Source: Hawksworthiomyces lignivorus
Taxonomy: Eukaryota; Ascomycota; Sordariomycetes; Ophiostomatales; Ophiostomataceae
Length of the DNA: 64,000 nt
Direction: 5' to 3'
NCBI GenBank assembly: GCA_002917075.1
Contig: NTMA01000005.1
Coordinates: 558,001 to 622,000, forward strand
Shown here: positions 47,822 to 57,895 of the stretch, in pieces
How positions within the stretch are numbered: the stretch's first letter is position 1
Layout: each line of letters begins with the position of its first letter
The notes under the pieces: model-generated
Databases searched by the model: none
Told to the model about the DNA's origin: nothing
What the model saw: the letters and a program-made list of their open reading frames with translations, nothing else
Position numbers and translations under genes: made by a program

Positions 47822-48910
47822 CTATTGGGGCTTGGCGGCGACGATCTCTGTGAAGACGTGTTAGCATCATGGTCAACAGGCAGCGCAATGCTAGCCTTTC
47901 TCTACGAAGAATGGGAACATACTCTCAACATCGGCGACGGCCTGCTGGAGGATCTGCTGCAGAGCCTTGGGGTTCTCCAGCTCCTTCTTGACCCTGGCAA
48001 TGACGCTCTCGGCGAGCTCGCGCTGCTGGCGCTGCTTGACCTGGCCCTCGTAGCGGACCCAAGAGTCCAGAACAGCCTTGGCCTCGTGGGCAATGGCAGT
48101 CTTCTGCTCGAGCTCGTAGGCCTGGGCCTCGAGGGTGGCGGTTTCCTAGAGGACAGTCGTGAGCAAAGGAAGAAGAACGAAACAGAAAATAGAAAAGAAA
48201 AGAAAGAAATATATTGACACAGGTAAGAGCAGTGGTATCCCGTACCTTGGAGACCTCGAACAGGGTCTTGGTGATGTCAATCACACCAGACATCTGCTGG
48301 ACGTTGGTGATGCGGTTCTTGACGGCCTGCGAGTGGTCGGCGCGGGCGGCGTTGAGGATGCCCTTGATCTTCTCGTTCTGCGACTCGGCCCACTGCTTGT
48401 AGACGGGGCCGCCGTACTTGATGAGGGCAGTCCAGACGGAGATCAGGCAGAAGGCGACGACGGTCTCCTCGTTGACGACGTAGTACTCGTTGCTGAGGGC
48501 GTAGATGGACAGACCGGCAGCCGAGGACAGGATGGCGGACTTGGAGATCAGCGAGTTGCCGGGGAGCGCATCCAGAATGCTCTGGGCCTTGGACTTGGGG
48601 TCCTCGGCGGGCACGCCGGTCGAGGCGGCGGGAGCGGGGGTGGAAGAAGCCGGGCGGACGGTGGTCAGCGCGGACAGAGTCGGGAGAGCGGAGCGCGTGG
48701 AAGCGACGGTCGGGCGCAGGCGGGCGAGCCCTAATTGAAGCGATGTTAGAAGCAGAATTCCACGATGATCATGGCCACCGCGAGATGCCGGCACAGCATC
48801 AATACCGCGACTGGGGGGAAAACGCAAAGCGCTCCTCAATTGGCGCATTGGCAGCATCAGCCATCACGTAAAAACTCACCAGCCGCATTTCTTGCCAAGC
48901 GAGAGGCCAT
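47822..48910 (-). CDS. ATP4: Mitochondrial F1Fo-ATP synthase subunit b (subunit 4)
   Basis: Peripheral-stalk subunit of mitochondrial ATP synthase holding the catalytic head to the membrane sector. Exons on the minus strand: 48910-48880, 48730-48246, 48145-47923, 47847-47822, giving 254 residues. The first exon encodes MASRLARNAA, the start of a basic, Ser/Arg-rich mitochondrial presequence that runs to about residue 45. SKAQSILDALPG and two hydrophobic segments (SAILSSAAGLSIYALS and EETVVAFCLISVWTALI) follow, then the long charged stalk helix. The tiny last exon ends in KIVAAKPQ. The upstream region has two CACGTG boxes. Identification is firm. Confidence 0.95.
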
Positions 48911-49085
48911 CGTAGCGAAGAGAGGAGATCGATTGGATGGGGAGGGAGAGGGAGGAGGAGGGCAATTGGAGAGGATAGATGAGGAGAATTGCTTGTTATG
49001 AAGAACAAGAGGCACGGGGAGGAGCTCGGAAAATGGAAAATGAGGTTTTTCGGAACAGGTCGCTAGCGGGAAATAATAGCAGGGT

Positions 49086-49135
49086 CACGTGAAACATCTA
49101 CGGCTGCTGTTTCGATGTTGCCGAAAAGTCACGTG
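49086..49135. promoter_or_regulatory. Paired GTCACGTG boxes upstream of ATP4
   Basis: CACGTG occurs at 49086-49091 and 49130-49135, each within GTCACGTG, about 175-225 bases before the ATP4 start. CACGTG preceded by GT is the core of Cbf1-type bHLH sites, known in yeasts to control respiratory and sulfur genes. Function here is inferred. Confidence 0.5.
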
Positions 49136-49235
49136 CAGCTCCTTCTTGCCGGGTCTACGGCAAGAACTATCGGAGGACGCGCTAATTGGTGGGTCCTTCC
49201 GATAACGATAAGAAGAGCTTAGACGACAAAAAAAA

Positions 49236-49240
<5 letters not shown>

Positions 49241-49281
<41 letters not shown>
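49241..49281. repeat. Poly(A) tract
   Basis: A run of about 41 A follows AAAAAAAAAAATT. It is the longest homopolymer in the window. Confidence 0.9.
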
Positions 49282-49283
<2 letters not shown>

Positions 49284-50362
49284 TCTCTTTTGCCAGGTTA
49301 CGGAACTGCCTCCCCAGTAAAATATCGTATAGAGCCTCGCATGACTCGCCTGAAAATGTCAGTGACAGAATTGTAACGTATTTGTGAAATAAGTCCCTGT
49401 TTCCTTTCTTAACTGGTTAATGGGCGAGTTTTTTCGGCCTTGTTATATCATCTCGACGCCTAAACTTTACCCCCATAGTCTCTCTCCCAAAAATGAAATG
49501 GAAAGTTTTTCGATCGCTCGAGACCAATTACATGATATTAAATTTATGGAATGTGAAGAGTTTTCTTTGTTTTATCTGATTTCTCCTAATGTCTCGTTGC
49601 TATGGTAATTTCGTAATCGGCCATGTTCAATGTCTTTAATTCTTTGTTTCAACCGGTTTTATTTCGCAAAGTGTGAGACTGGCTTGCATACCAATAAAAA
49701 GTTATGAGGAACAGAAGATCGGCTACTACATCTTGCGGTAGTGTGTATGGTAATACATATGAGTGCTAGTCGGCTATATGCAGCACTAGATAGCATCTAT
49801 TTATTTAACGTCGACCACGAATTTCTCTCCAAAAAAAAAAGGAGGCATGGAGAAGCGTCCCCTTTCTTCTATAGGGGTATAAATTTCCATAGCACTCAGT
49901 TTTCACGTAGTCAAGACGATAAGACTGGAAGGAGTGGAGAATATTGCTTTACTGAGGGTATGCCTTTGTGAACAAAATACCACAAGAACAAGGATCCGTG
50001 GTGGGCAAATTATGATTAATTAATATATGAGCACCACGTAGAAATAAAGCGATATCATCAGGGACGAGAATGAAGCGAAACGACACAGCACTGTAGAGTA
50101 AACAAAACAAAAGAAAAAGAAAAAGAATCAAGAGGATCCAATGAGATAGAAACATAATCTAAGGAGAAGAACGCCCACCCGTTATGTTGTATTTTTATCA
50201 CACTGCCGTCTTCAGTCCCTGTCCATGCTCCTCTGTCTAAGCAAACACAATACACCTCCCCAACCCGGCCTCCCATTTGCTAAAATAGACACCAAAACTC
50301 AGCTTTCTTTGCGTGTCAACAATATCTGCGTTCATACATCTATGTCGGCTAACCCTTCTACT

Positions 50363-53300
50363 CTATTTCTTTTTCCCTTTAGACTTGCTCTTTGAGCTTG
50401 ATGCAGCAGCATGCGACTGCGACGACGCTACACTTGATGCTCGAGACGGAGACGTTGAGTTCGCCTTGCTACCGCCGTTGGATTTGATATTGTCCAATGG
50501 TTTGTTCTATCACATAAGTCAGCTGCAGAAAACACAAAAAGAAGAATACGGTACATGTCGACTAACCTTGACTCCATTCTTGGCCTTTTTCTTAGGTGGT
50601 GCCAAGCCCAAGACACTGTCTTCGTCATTCTCTTCATCCTCTGGCTCCCGCTTCGGCTTGCCGTTCGCATGCCCATGGCCATGGCCGTTTGTTTTGGCTG
50701 TGTTCAGGTCATCGAATTCCTTGACGATCGTCGTGAGTAGTGTAGTGCACCGCCGGCTCAGCTCGCTTGGGGTGCGGCTCAAGAAAAACCAGTCGAACCG
50801 GAACAGCGGGCTTTCACGGATCTCGTCGCGAATCTTTTCGTAGATGCCTTCTGAGTCGATGCCGTGCTTATCCAGCTGCACTAGCAAGAATCGGTCTTCT
50901 TCCTCCGTATACACTTTCTTGTTTGTTGTCGACACAGAGTAGTTGATTTTGAGTTGCTGCAACGGCACGCGGTACTGCTGCATTTTCTTGCGTAGCATTT
51001 TGCGTTGGTGGTCAATCTTGCGCAGCTTTTCTTCGCCATCCTCGATGATCTTGATTGCTCGTGGGTAATCGCTAATCTCTTTGTACCGCTGCCAGAACAC
51101 CTTTGCGTATTGCTTGACTTCGGTCACTGTCTTGCTGTCAACCTCGGTCGCAATATTCTCATAGTCAGTGCGCCCAAACTTGGCAGATCCGTTAATGAAT
51201 TGCTGGTAGTCGCGGCGGTTCCAGTCACCGAAGCCCATCGTCGACAGTCGTTGTTTCTCCTCTTGCTCTTCTTCCGTCAGAGGTGTGGCGTTGTCAATCT
51301 CTTGCTGGTCTATCTGCTGCTCGGCCTCACGCTCTGCGAGCGTTGCCTCATCGCCATCTGCAAGAGGCACTTTGTAGCCAATCTCTTTGCGGTAGTACGC
51401 TGTTTCCCGCTCCTGAAGATCCCGAAGAGCCTCTGGGTAGAACTGATAATCCTGAATCGAAATCTGCTTTGGCGCTCGCGGCGCCTTCGGCTTTTGTTCT
51501 TTCTGTGCGGCTACATGGCCGTACATGGCTTGCCGGTAGTACTTATCAATTGAGTAGATCTGCTCCTTGCGCTCCCGCTTAGCCGGGTTGATCCAAGTCA
51601 TACCAATGTCCTTCTTTTTGGCAGCAAAGTTCTCTCCATTCCAATCGTATGCAGATTCCGAAGTGAATTTTTGCAAATCGTCGATACCTAGCTTCTCATA
51701 CCGTGCGCTTAGCTCTTTGGTCCTGGTCTCGCCGCTGGACAGAATGGCGTCAATGTCATCATCAGTCATGTTCATCCCCTTCTCGGCTATTGCGCCTGTG
51801 CCGCCTTTCGTACTGAAGACAGACTCTGCACCGTGTTGGATCATGGAGAGCAGCTCATCCTTGTTTGCCGCAGCCTTGGCAGCGATCTGTGCTCGGCCTT
51901 GTTGAATAACCAGCTGGTCAAGACGAAGCTTCTGGGCGGCACGCTCCAAAACCTTTTCCTCGATTGCATTATCCGTGACAAACCGGTACACGACCACTTG
52001 CTTGGTCTGGCCAATACGATGCGCACGATCCATGGCCTGGAGATCAGCCTGGGGGTTCCAGTCGCTGTCGTAGAGGATGACAATGTCGGCAGTGGTCAAG
52101 TTGATGCCAAGACCACCAGCGCGCGTTGTGAGCAGAAATATGAACTTCTCGGAGCCAGGCTTGTTGTACTCGTCAATCGCCGCAATGCGATCTTCGTGAG
52201 CTGTCCCACCGTCAATGCGGCAGTATTTGTACTCGCGAAAAACGCAGTAGTCCTCGAGAATGTCGAGCAAGCGGCTCATCTGTGAGAAGATCAAAACACG
52301 GCTACCCTGTTTGTGAAGTCGCTTCAGAAGCTTATCAAGAACTAGCATCTTTCCTGCGTTGTACACCAAATGTTCATCTGTAGTGTAAGGAGGACCGGGT
52401 TCTGCGCCTTCGAATAGGTAAGGGTGGTTGCAACACTTGCGAAGCTGCATGACAATGTTCAAAAGACGCGTCTTTGATTCCCGCTTGCCACCGGCGCCGT
52501 TCACGGCGTCAATATCCTTTTCTAAAATCTTCTGATACCATTTTACCTGCATTTCAGACATGCCGATATAGACATTGACCTCCTTCTTGGGCAGAAGGCT
52601 CTTTTCGACATCACTCTTCACACGCCGGAGCAGGAATGGCCGTAGAACCCTGTGAAGCTGCTGTACCACGGTATCTTGATCGCGATTCTGGCCAGAAAAC
52701 CACTGGTCAAAAGCCTCAGAATCACCAAAGACATCAGGCAGAAGGAAATTCAAAAGGGCCCAAAGCTCATGCAAATTGTTCTGCAGAGGAGTTCCCGTAA
52801 TCAGAAGGCGATTTCGCGAGTTGAAAAGGCGGATGACTTGAGCAAGTGACGACTCTTCATTCTTGATGCGGTGGGCTTCGTCAATGATGATATACTCCCA
52901 CGCAAACTTTCTCAGATGAGCTTTCTCTCTGAGAATCATCTCGTAGCTAGTAATGCAAACATCGAAGTTCTCGTCGATGAGGCGTTCATTGATCAGATTA
53001 TGTCGCTCTTCTTTCGCTCCTTGAAGAACGACGACGTTTACTTCGGGTGTCCACTTGGCAAACTCTCTCTTCCAGTTGTCCAGCGTGGACTTTGGTACCG
53101 TAATAAGATGTGGGCCGGTGATGCCCATAATGTGGCGGAGATATCCGAGAAAGGAGATTGTCTGCAGGGTCTTGCCAAGTCCCATCTCGTCGGCCAGGAT
53201 TCCAGATATACCATTCTCATGAAGCGAGATGAGCCAGTTGAGGCCGGCAATCTGGTAGTCACGCATCTCACCCTGGATAAAGGCAGGAGATTCGCGGAAA

Positions 53301-53993
53301 ACGGTTTCGGCAGAGCCGCCGTGCTTCTCGTCTTTCAAAAGCTCTGCATCTTCTTCGGCCTCCGTTCGTCGTTGCCTTCCAGTAGCAGCACCGCCCTGAC
53401 GTGCCGACCTTGTGCTTTTGCTGGACTCGGCATTTTGGCGGTCGATCTCCTCCATCACCTCCCGCACTTTTGGGTTTGGGTTGGTTTCGATAAAATGTCG
53501 GAAAAGATCAGTGAGACCAAGAAGGTATCGGAAGCGGCGAATAGTGTCATCTTCCTATATGTACAGTTAAAATATTGAACAGAGATAAAGAGCAGCGACA
53601 GGAGAATGTGAAATTCAGAACGGACCTTAGATTCGCCTAAGCGGTCGTGCTTCCTACCGAATATGCTTCTACGTAGCTGGTTGACTTCTGACCGGCGCTT
53701 TCGGCCATCAGGAAGGGGGTCACCCATAACACTGCTCGCTGTCGTGTTTGGGTTTGTGTCGGAGTCGGTATAGTCTGGAGTTTCGTCCATCTCCTGCAGC
53801 ATTGTCAGCAAAGCGTCACTCTGCAAGAAAGCCGCCACGACGCGCAGAAGCAGTTCAGCCAACATAGGATGAAGGTGACAAAAGCTATCTACATGTAACT
53901 CACCGTCTCGTAGTATCGGTTCGGCCTGTGAGCGGGCGCATCTTGCATCGACGCGTCTGTCTCATTGCCGTCGTCAGGGCGTGGGGGGGCCAT
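50363..53993 (-). CDS. ISWI-family ATP-dependent chromatin remodeller
   Basis: SNF2-type nucleosome-sliding ATPase of the nucleus. Exons on the minus strand: 53993-53904, 53820-53626, 53554-50567, 50506-50363, giving 1,138 residues. The N terminus is acidic; [20 protein letters not shown] is the conserved pre-ATPase segment. ATPase motifs are DEMGLGKT (Walker A), DEAH in [11 protein letters not shown], and motif VI with [16 protein letters not shown] and SLIDE domains follow ([34 protein letters not shown]). The KR-rich tail, ending SKSKGKKK in the last exon, gives nuclear localisation. The nearest yeast relatives are Isw1 and Isw2; pattern and length fit Isw2 better, but this is not decisive. 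It is divergent from the HAPSTR-like gene. Confidence 0.95.
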
Positions 53994-54989
53994 GATGCGC
54001 CGAATAGAATCAATAACGTCGCGTCCCTTTGACTGAGAACAAATCAAAAAGAGAAAGCGACAAAAAAACTGAAAGAACGGTGAAATGTGCGGGAAAGTTT
54101 GTTGGACCAAGCTGCCCGCGCACTTTACGCGTTAACAACGCGTAACTTCTTTGGTCGTATTAGTGACAGCCGCTGTGCGAATGTGGTCGCGATGAAATTG
54201 ATATTCGGGGAAATACGGGCAGTCAGCAAGGACGACAAGGGAAAAAAGCCCCCGATGGGATCGTTCAAGTTGAGTTGCTGTTTGAAAAAGAGTGGCGTGG
54301 GAGAAAGAGATGAGAGTTCAAAAAGAATTCAGGGAGGATGACCTTGCCGCCGCTAAGTGCACTATGTTATTATTACAGGAGACGTTAGGCGGGCTGCCCT
54401 CAGGTTGGACAAAATTTCTAAAGTCGCGGCGCGCAAAAGCAATCCAGCCAACCAAATCCAGGGATATCGCTGACAACCTTCGGAGCGCAACAATGTTATG
54501 CCGGTGTATTTACATAATTCACGTGACTGTTCCAATTTGGGTCGGCACCAAGCGTCTTGTGACGTCTTCGCCGCCTGAACGCCGAAGGTGCCTTCTGCCC
54601 TGGCCGTTTTAGCCAATTGGCAGCGAACGTTTGTACGGCATGTGGCGACATGACCCTACTGCTCTCCACTTCACAGTCAACAAAAGCCGCTACTGATAAA
54701 ATCGGCGGTCTTGGAAAAACCAGTCTGCCCAGCAACAACCCCATCACACGACAACAAATTTGCATTTGTCATTTTACAGGGTGCAGACATATTAATCAAT
54801 AGTTCGAGAGTCTCAAACCTTTTCTCTATACGCCGAGCATTTCCAACTTGGAAGATACCAAGGGAATATAAACAGCACTGCCCGAGGCGCCGACTCGAAG
54901 GGTCAGCTCTCGTCAAAATAGAAACAACCGACTTGCCCCGCTAGAGGGCCTCAGCAGCCTAACAGATCATCTTTTACCTTCGAGAAGCC
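53994..54989. promoter_or_regulatory. Divergent promoter region, ISWI and HAPSTR-like gene
   Basis: About 1 kb between two divergent starts. It carries a TTCACGTGAC element (CACGTG at 54520-54525) near the middle. No ORF in it has recognisable content. Confidence 0.5.
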
Positions 54990-56033
54990 ATGCAGGGCCA
55001 CGGCGCCGACACCAACCCTGAAGAGCTGCTTGATGTCTTCAAGGCAGCGGCTCTTTCGGTTACTAAACTTTACAAAACATCGGCCTCCGCTCAAGCAAAG
55101 GCACGGGTAGATGGATATCAGGACTGCCTAGAAGATTTACTGGCGGTGTTGGACAAGGGAGATGCAGACATTCGGACGGTACGAAAGTGGATAGCAGAGC
55201 GGCTAGATGGCCGCGAGCCGATGGGGCCGACCGTAGAGAGTGAAGACGAGGTCGAGAAGACGGACGCTGGCTCCACGCCAGAGCCTCTCGCAGCCAGCGG
55301 CAACAGTCAACGAGATAATGGCAAAGACGCAGTACAGGTCACGTCACTGGCGTCGGCTGCATCTAATAATGACACTGCGATGCAGACAGAGACGGAGTCG
55401 CCATCGCCTTCAGCACGTCGGTCGATGCCGGTGGCTGCGGCGCCAACAACAACGATGGTACGGGCTGCTGAGACAAAGTCACGGCCAGCCACAACCAAGA
55501 TGCCGTTGTCGACGTCTCCAGCAACGTCATCAAGCGAGTCAGAATCGGAATACGCAGAGCCTGTTGAGGTGCAAGTACCAATGCAGGATGTCTTCACATT
55601 CCGGTCAAAGATGCCATATCCAACAGAATCTTTCCTCGAGCTAGCGAACCTAGATCTATCAGACAAACGAACAGGGTCTGGGTTGATCAGAGACGTGCCA
55701 GACCCCTCTACTAATCTTTCTGCCTCGGCTCCCGCTTCCGCATCATCGGCTGCATCCGCACAGGCAGCCAATACCGGCGCCCTTTTCGGTGCATCATCTG
55801 CGTCAACGACGCCGTCGTCTAGCCCGTCACTTGCGACAGGGACAAAGCCATTTCGCGTGCGGCACGGTGCTGCACGATCTGGTTCTCGATCTGCGGCGGC
55901 CTCGCGCTATAGCCGAACCACAGCAGGCCAGAAGCGCAAGTTAAACTTCGATGAAATCTTCGATTTAGCGAGTCTTGGCTACGGCAAAGACGTTTTCGGC
56001 CGAGGAGGCGGCAAACGGTCTCGACAGGCATAA
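54990..56033 (+). CDS. HAPSTR1/DUF4588-like nuclear protein
   Basis: Single-exon gene for a 347-residue protein. Residues about 10-75 form a helical module with ALSVTKLYKTS, RVDGYQDCLEDLLA and TVRKWIAERLDG. This matches the pattern of the DUF4588/TAPR1-like core of human HAPSTR1 (C16orf72; AVTNLYK...GYQ...DVLAWV), a partner of the HUWE1 ubiquitin ligase in stress signalling. The middle is low-complexity Ser/Ala/Thr/Asp. The C terminus carries KRKLNFDEIFDLASLGYGKDVFGRGGGKRSRQ, with basic stretches resembling nuclear localisation signals. The assignment rests on eye comparison of short motifs, so confidence is moderate. It shares a divergent promoter with the ISWI gene. Confidence 0.55.
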   Translation: MQGHGADTNPEELLDVFKAAALSVTKLYKTSASAQAKARVDGYQDCLEDLLAVLDKGDADIRTVRKWIAERLDGREPMGPTVESEDEVEKTDAGSTPEPLAASGNSQRDNGKDAVQVTSLASAASNNDTAMQTETESPSPSARRSMPVAAAPTTTMVRAAETKSRPATTKMPLSTSPATSSSESESEYAEPVEVQVPMQDVFTFRSKMPYPTESFLELANLDLSDKRTGSGLIRDVPDPSTNLSASAPASASSAASAQAANTGALFGASSASTTPSSSPSLATGTKPFRVRHGAARSGSRSAAASRYSRTTAGQKRKLNFDEIFDLASLGYGKDVFGRGGGKRSRQA

Positions 56034-56773
56034 CGGAGAACGTACAAATTCAATACAGCGACAGCATTCCCTGTAATGCGACTATTTCAAGCAACTTTTA
56101 CTCAAATTTTTTGCATCTCACATGGGTGGGTACTTTGGAGCAGAGGATGTTGACGCATAGGATGCCATCATTGGTGTACAGGATACCAGGGCGGATCGTT
56201 TTACCACGCGGCATATTTCTATCTTCTGGCATATTCATTGTTTGGCGAGCATACAGTTTAGTTGCATGTAAACAGACAGTATATTTACAGCACGAAGAGG
56301 CAGTTGTTATTTTTGGCTAATATACTGATCGAAAGACTAATTGCCATTGCGCTAATATCTTCTTCTTCGTTAAATCGTCTAAAACCTATTAAGCTCCTGG
56401 ACTTTCGGTGCCATTCCTAGAGGCCTCGTCATCTTCACTCAAGTGGGCTTCACGTGACGAATTTACTGCCCACGCTTTTAGCTTTCGCCAACTTTTGTAC
56501 GGTACTTTCAGCTTCAAGCGGGATTAAACACGTAGCCGTGAATCTTTCTTGTTACTCTAATCTCTTTTCTTCATCTGTTGTGCTTTCATTCTTCCATATT
56601 GTTTGAAGCGGAGAATCGTGATATCGATTAGCATCCTCCTTTTTGCTGTCTTTTTCTGAGTGAGGCTCTGGCTTCAACCACAAGGCTAAAGGTCTTGGCA
56701 TTTCTTGGCACGGCTTCTTCTTGGAAGCGATAAGGTCGCAGCCTGACACTTGCGAGAGACTCCTCCAATAAAC
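56034..56773. promoter_or_regulatory. Upstream region of the proton-channel gene with CACGTG box
   Basis: A 740-base tandem spacer. TTCACGTGAC at 56449-56458 (CACGTG at 56451-56456) lies about 320 bases before the channel ATG and resembles the elements near ATP4, ISWI and eIF3i. A pyrimidine-rich leader follows. No gene is seen. Confidence 0.45.
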
Positions 56774-57435
56774 ATGGCCGACAACAGTAATGAGCAGTCA
56801 CTGCTTCTCTATCCTGGCAGGGCGTTGTCAGCGGCGTCCAGGCGCTGGATCCGCTGGGGCCAGAGGTCCCAGCATTACCTTGCGTCCAAAGAGAAGCACT
56901 ACCTCATCCTGGCGCTGGTGGCGGTAGACGTCGCGGCGATCTTGACCGAGATCCTCGTCTCCCTCGTCACCTGCGAAATGGGCACCGAGGACGAGGCGTG
57001 GGTCGATCCTGTGCTGGAGCTCACCAAAATCACAGGGCTGGTGATCAGCAGCCTGTTCCTCGTAGAACTGCTCGCCAGCATCTGGGCATTTGGATTCGGG
57101 TGTGCTCCTGCTCCCCTAACATCTCCATTTTCTGCTCATTCCTTTTTGCGTCCATTTTCTAACATCATAGATTCTTTTCTTCTTGGTTCCATTGTTTTGA
57201 CGCTTTTGTCATTCTCGTCAGCTTTGTTGTTGACGTCTTGGCCCACGGTGTTCTCGAAGAGATCGCTTCGCTGGTGATTGTTCTTCGGCTGTGGCGTGTG
57301 GTGAAGATCGTCGAAGAAATGAGCGTGGGTGCCGAAGAGCAGATGGAGGAACTAGAAGTTCGCCTTGAGAAGCTTGAACAAGAAAAGGCGGAGCTCGAGC
57401 AGCGTCTGCGTGATCTGGAAGCTGGTGAAGAATAA
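56774..57435 (+). CDS. Voltage-gated proton channel homologue (Hv1/VSOP family)
   Basis: Protein of 196 residues from exons 56774-57099 and 57171-57435: a lone voltage-sensor domain with no pore. S1 (residues about 43-65) has Asp52 in VAVDVAAILTE, the place of the selectivity Asp of Hv1. S2 has Glu98 (FLVELLASIWAFG). S3 has Asp119 (HCFDAFVILVSF). S4 reads VLRLWRVVKIVEE, so the RxWRxxR signature becomes R148-W-R151-K154 with Lys at the third charge, and Glu instead of Asn follows. The last 40 residues are a heptad coiled coil (MEELEVRLEKLEQEKAELEQ), as in dimeric Hv1. These residues are seen; proton conduction is inferred from the family. The ATG at 56774 is the first in frame. Confidence 0.88.
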
Positions 57436-57895
57436 TAACATGCCCTGTTACATTCGCCTTCTTTTTTGTCTTTCTCTCTTCCATTTTCTTTCCTCTGTTT
57501 TTAGGTGGAGGGAGAGGGCGAGAGAATGCTTATCATCTGTTGAAATCCTGATATATTCGCCTCGCGATTTATACTTGCTGTACTTACATCTAGTTTTTAG
57601 GAGTTCGCACCGTTATATCACTTTCGTTTTTAATTTTATTTCGATTTAAATTTTTGCCTATAATATTAGAATCTAGACAAGATAAAATATTACTAGTATT
57701 TCTGCTCAGTTTGCCTCATATCTCTAAGTTCTTTTTCGTCTTCGTGATGTTGTTTCATTTTCTTAAATCGCCTATCAACGATGAAATAATATAAAGAATA
57801 CAGATAAGGAATATAAAATACGAAACATCTTTATCACTTGTAGACGAATAGAAACAGTTTTTCTCTTCGCTTTGCTCTCTAAGAGTCTTCACCGA
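57436..57895. other. Convergent spacer, proton channel and RTF1
   Basis: A 460-base AT-rich spacer with both 3' flanks. Nothing coding is seen. Confidence 0.5.

Larger units (their letters stand above)
48911..50362. other. ATP4 promoter region and ISWI 3' flank
   Basis: A 1.45-kb spacer between two minus-strand genes, containing two CACGTG boxes, a long A-tract and AT-rich DNA. Short ORFs without domains only; no gene is supported. Confidence 0.5.

Noticed and set aside
54801..54815. GTTCGAG-like word as a tRNA B-box
   Set aside because: No matching A-box, no acceptor stem and no cloverleaf could be drawn. Other GTTCGA words checked along the window also failed.
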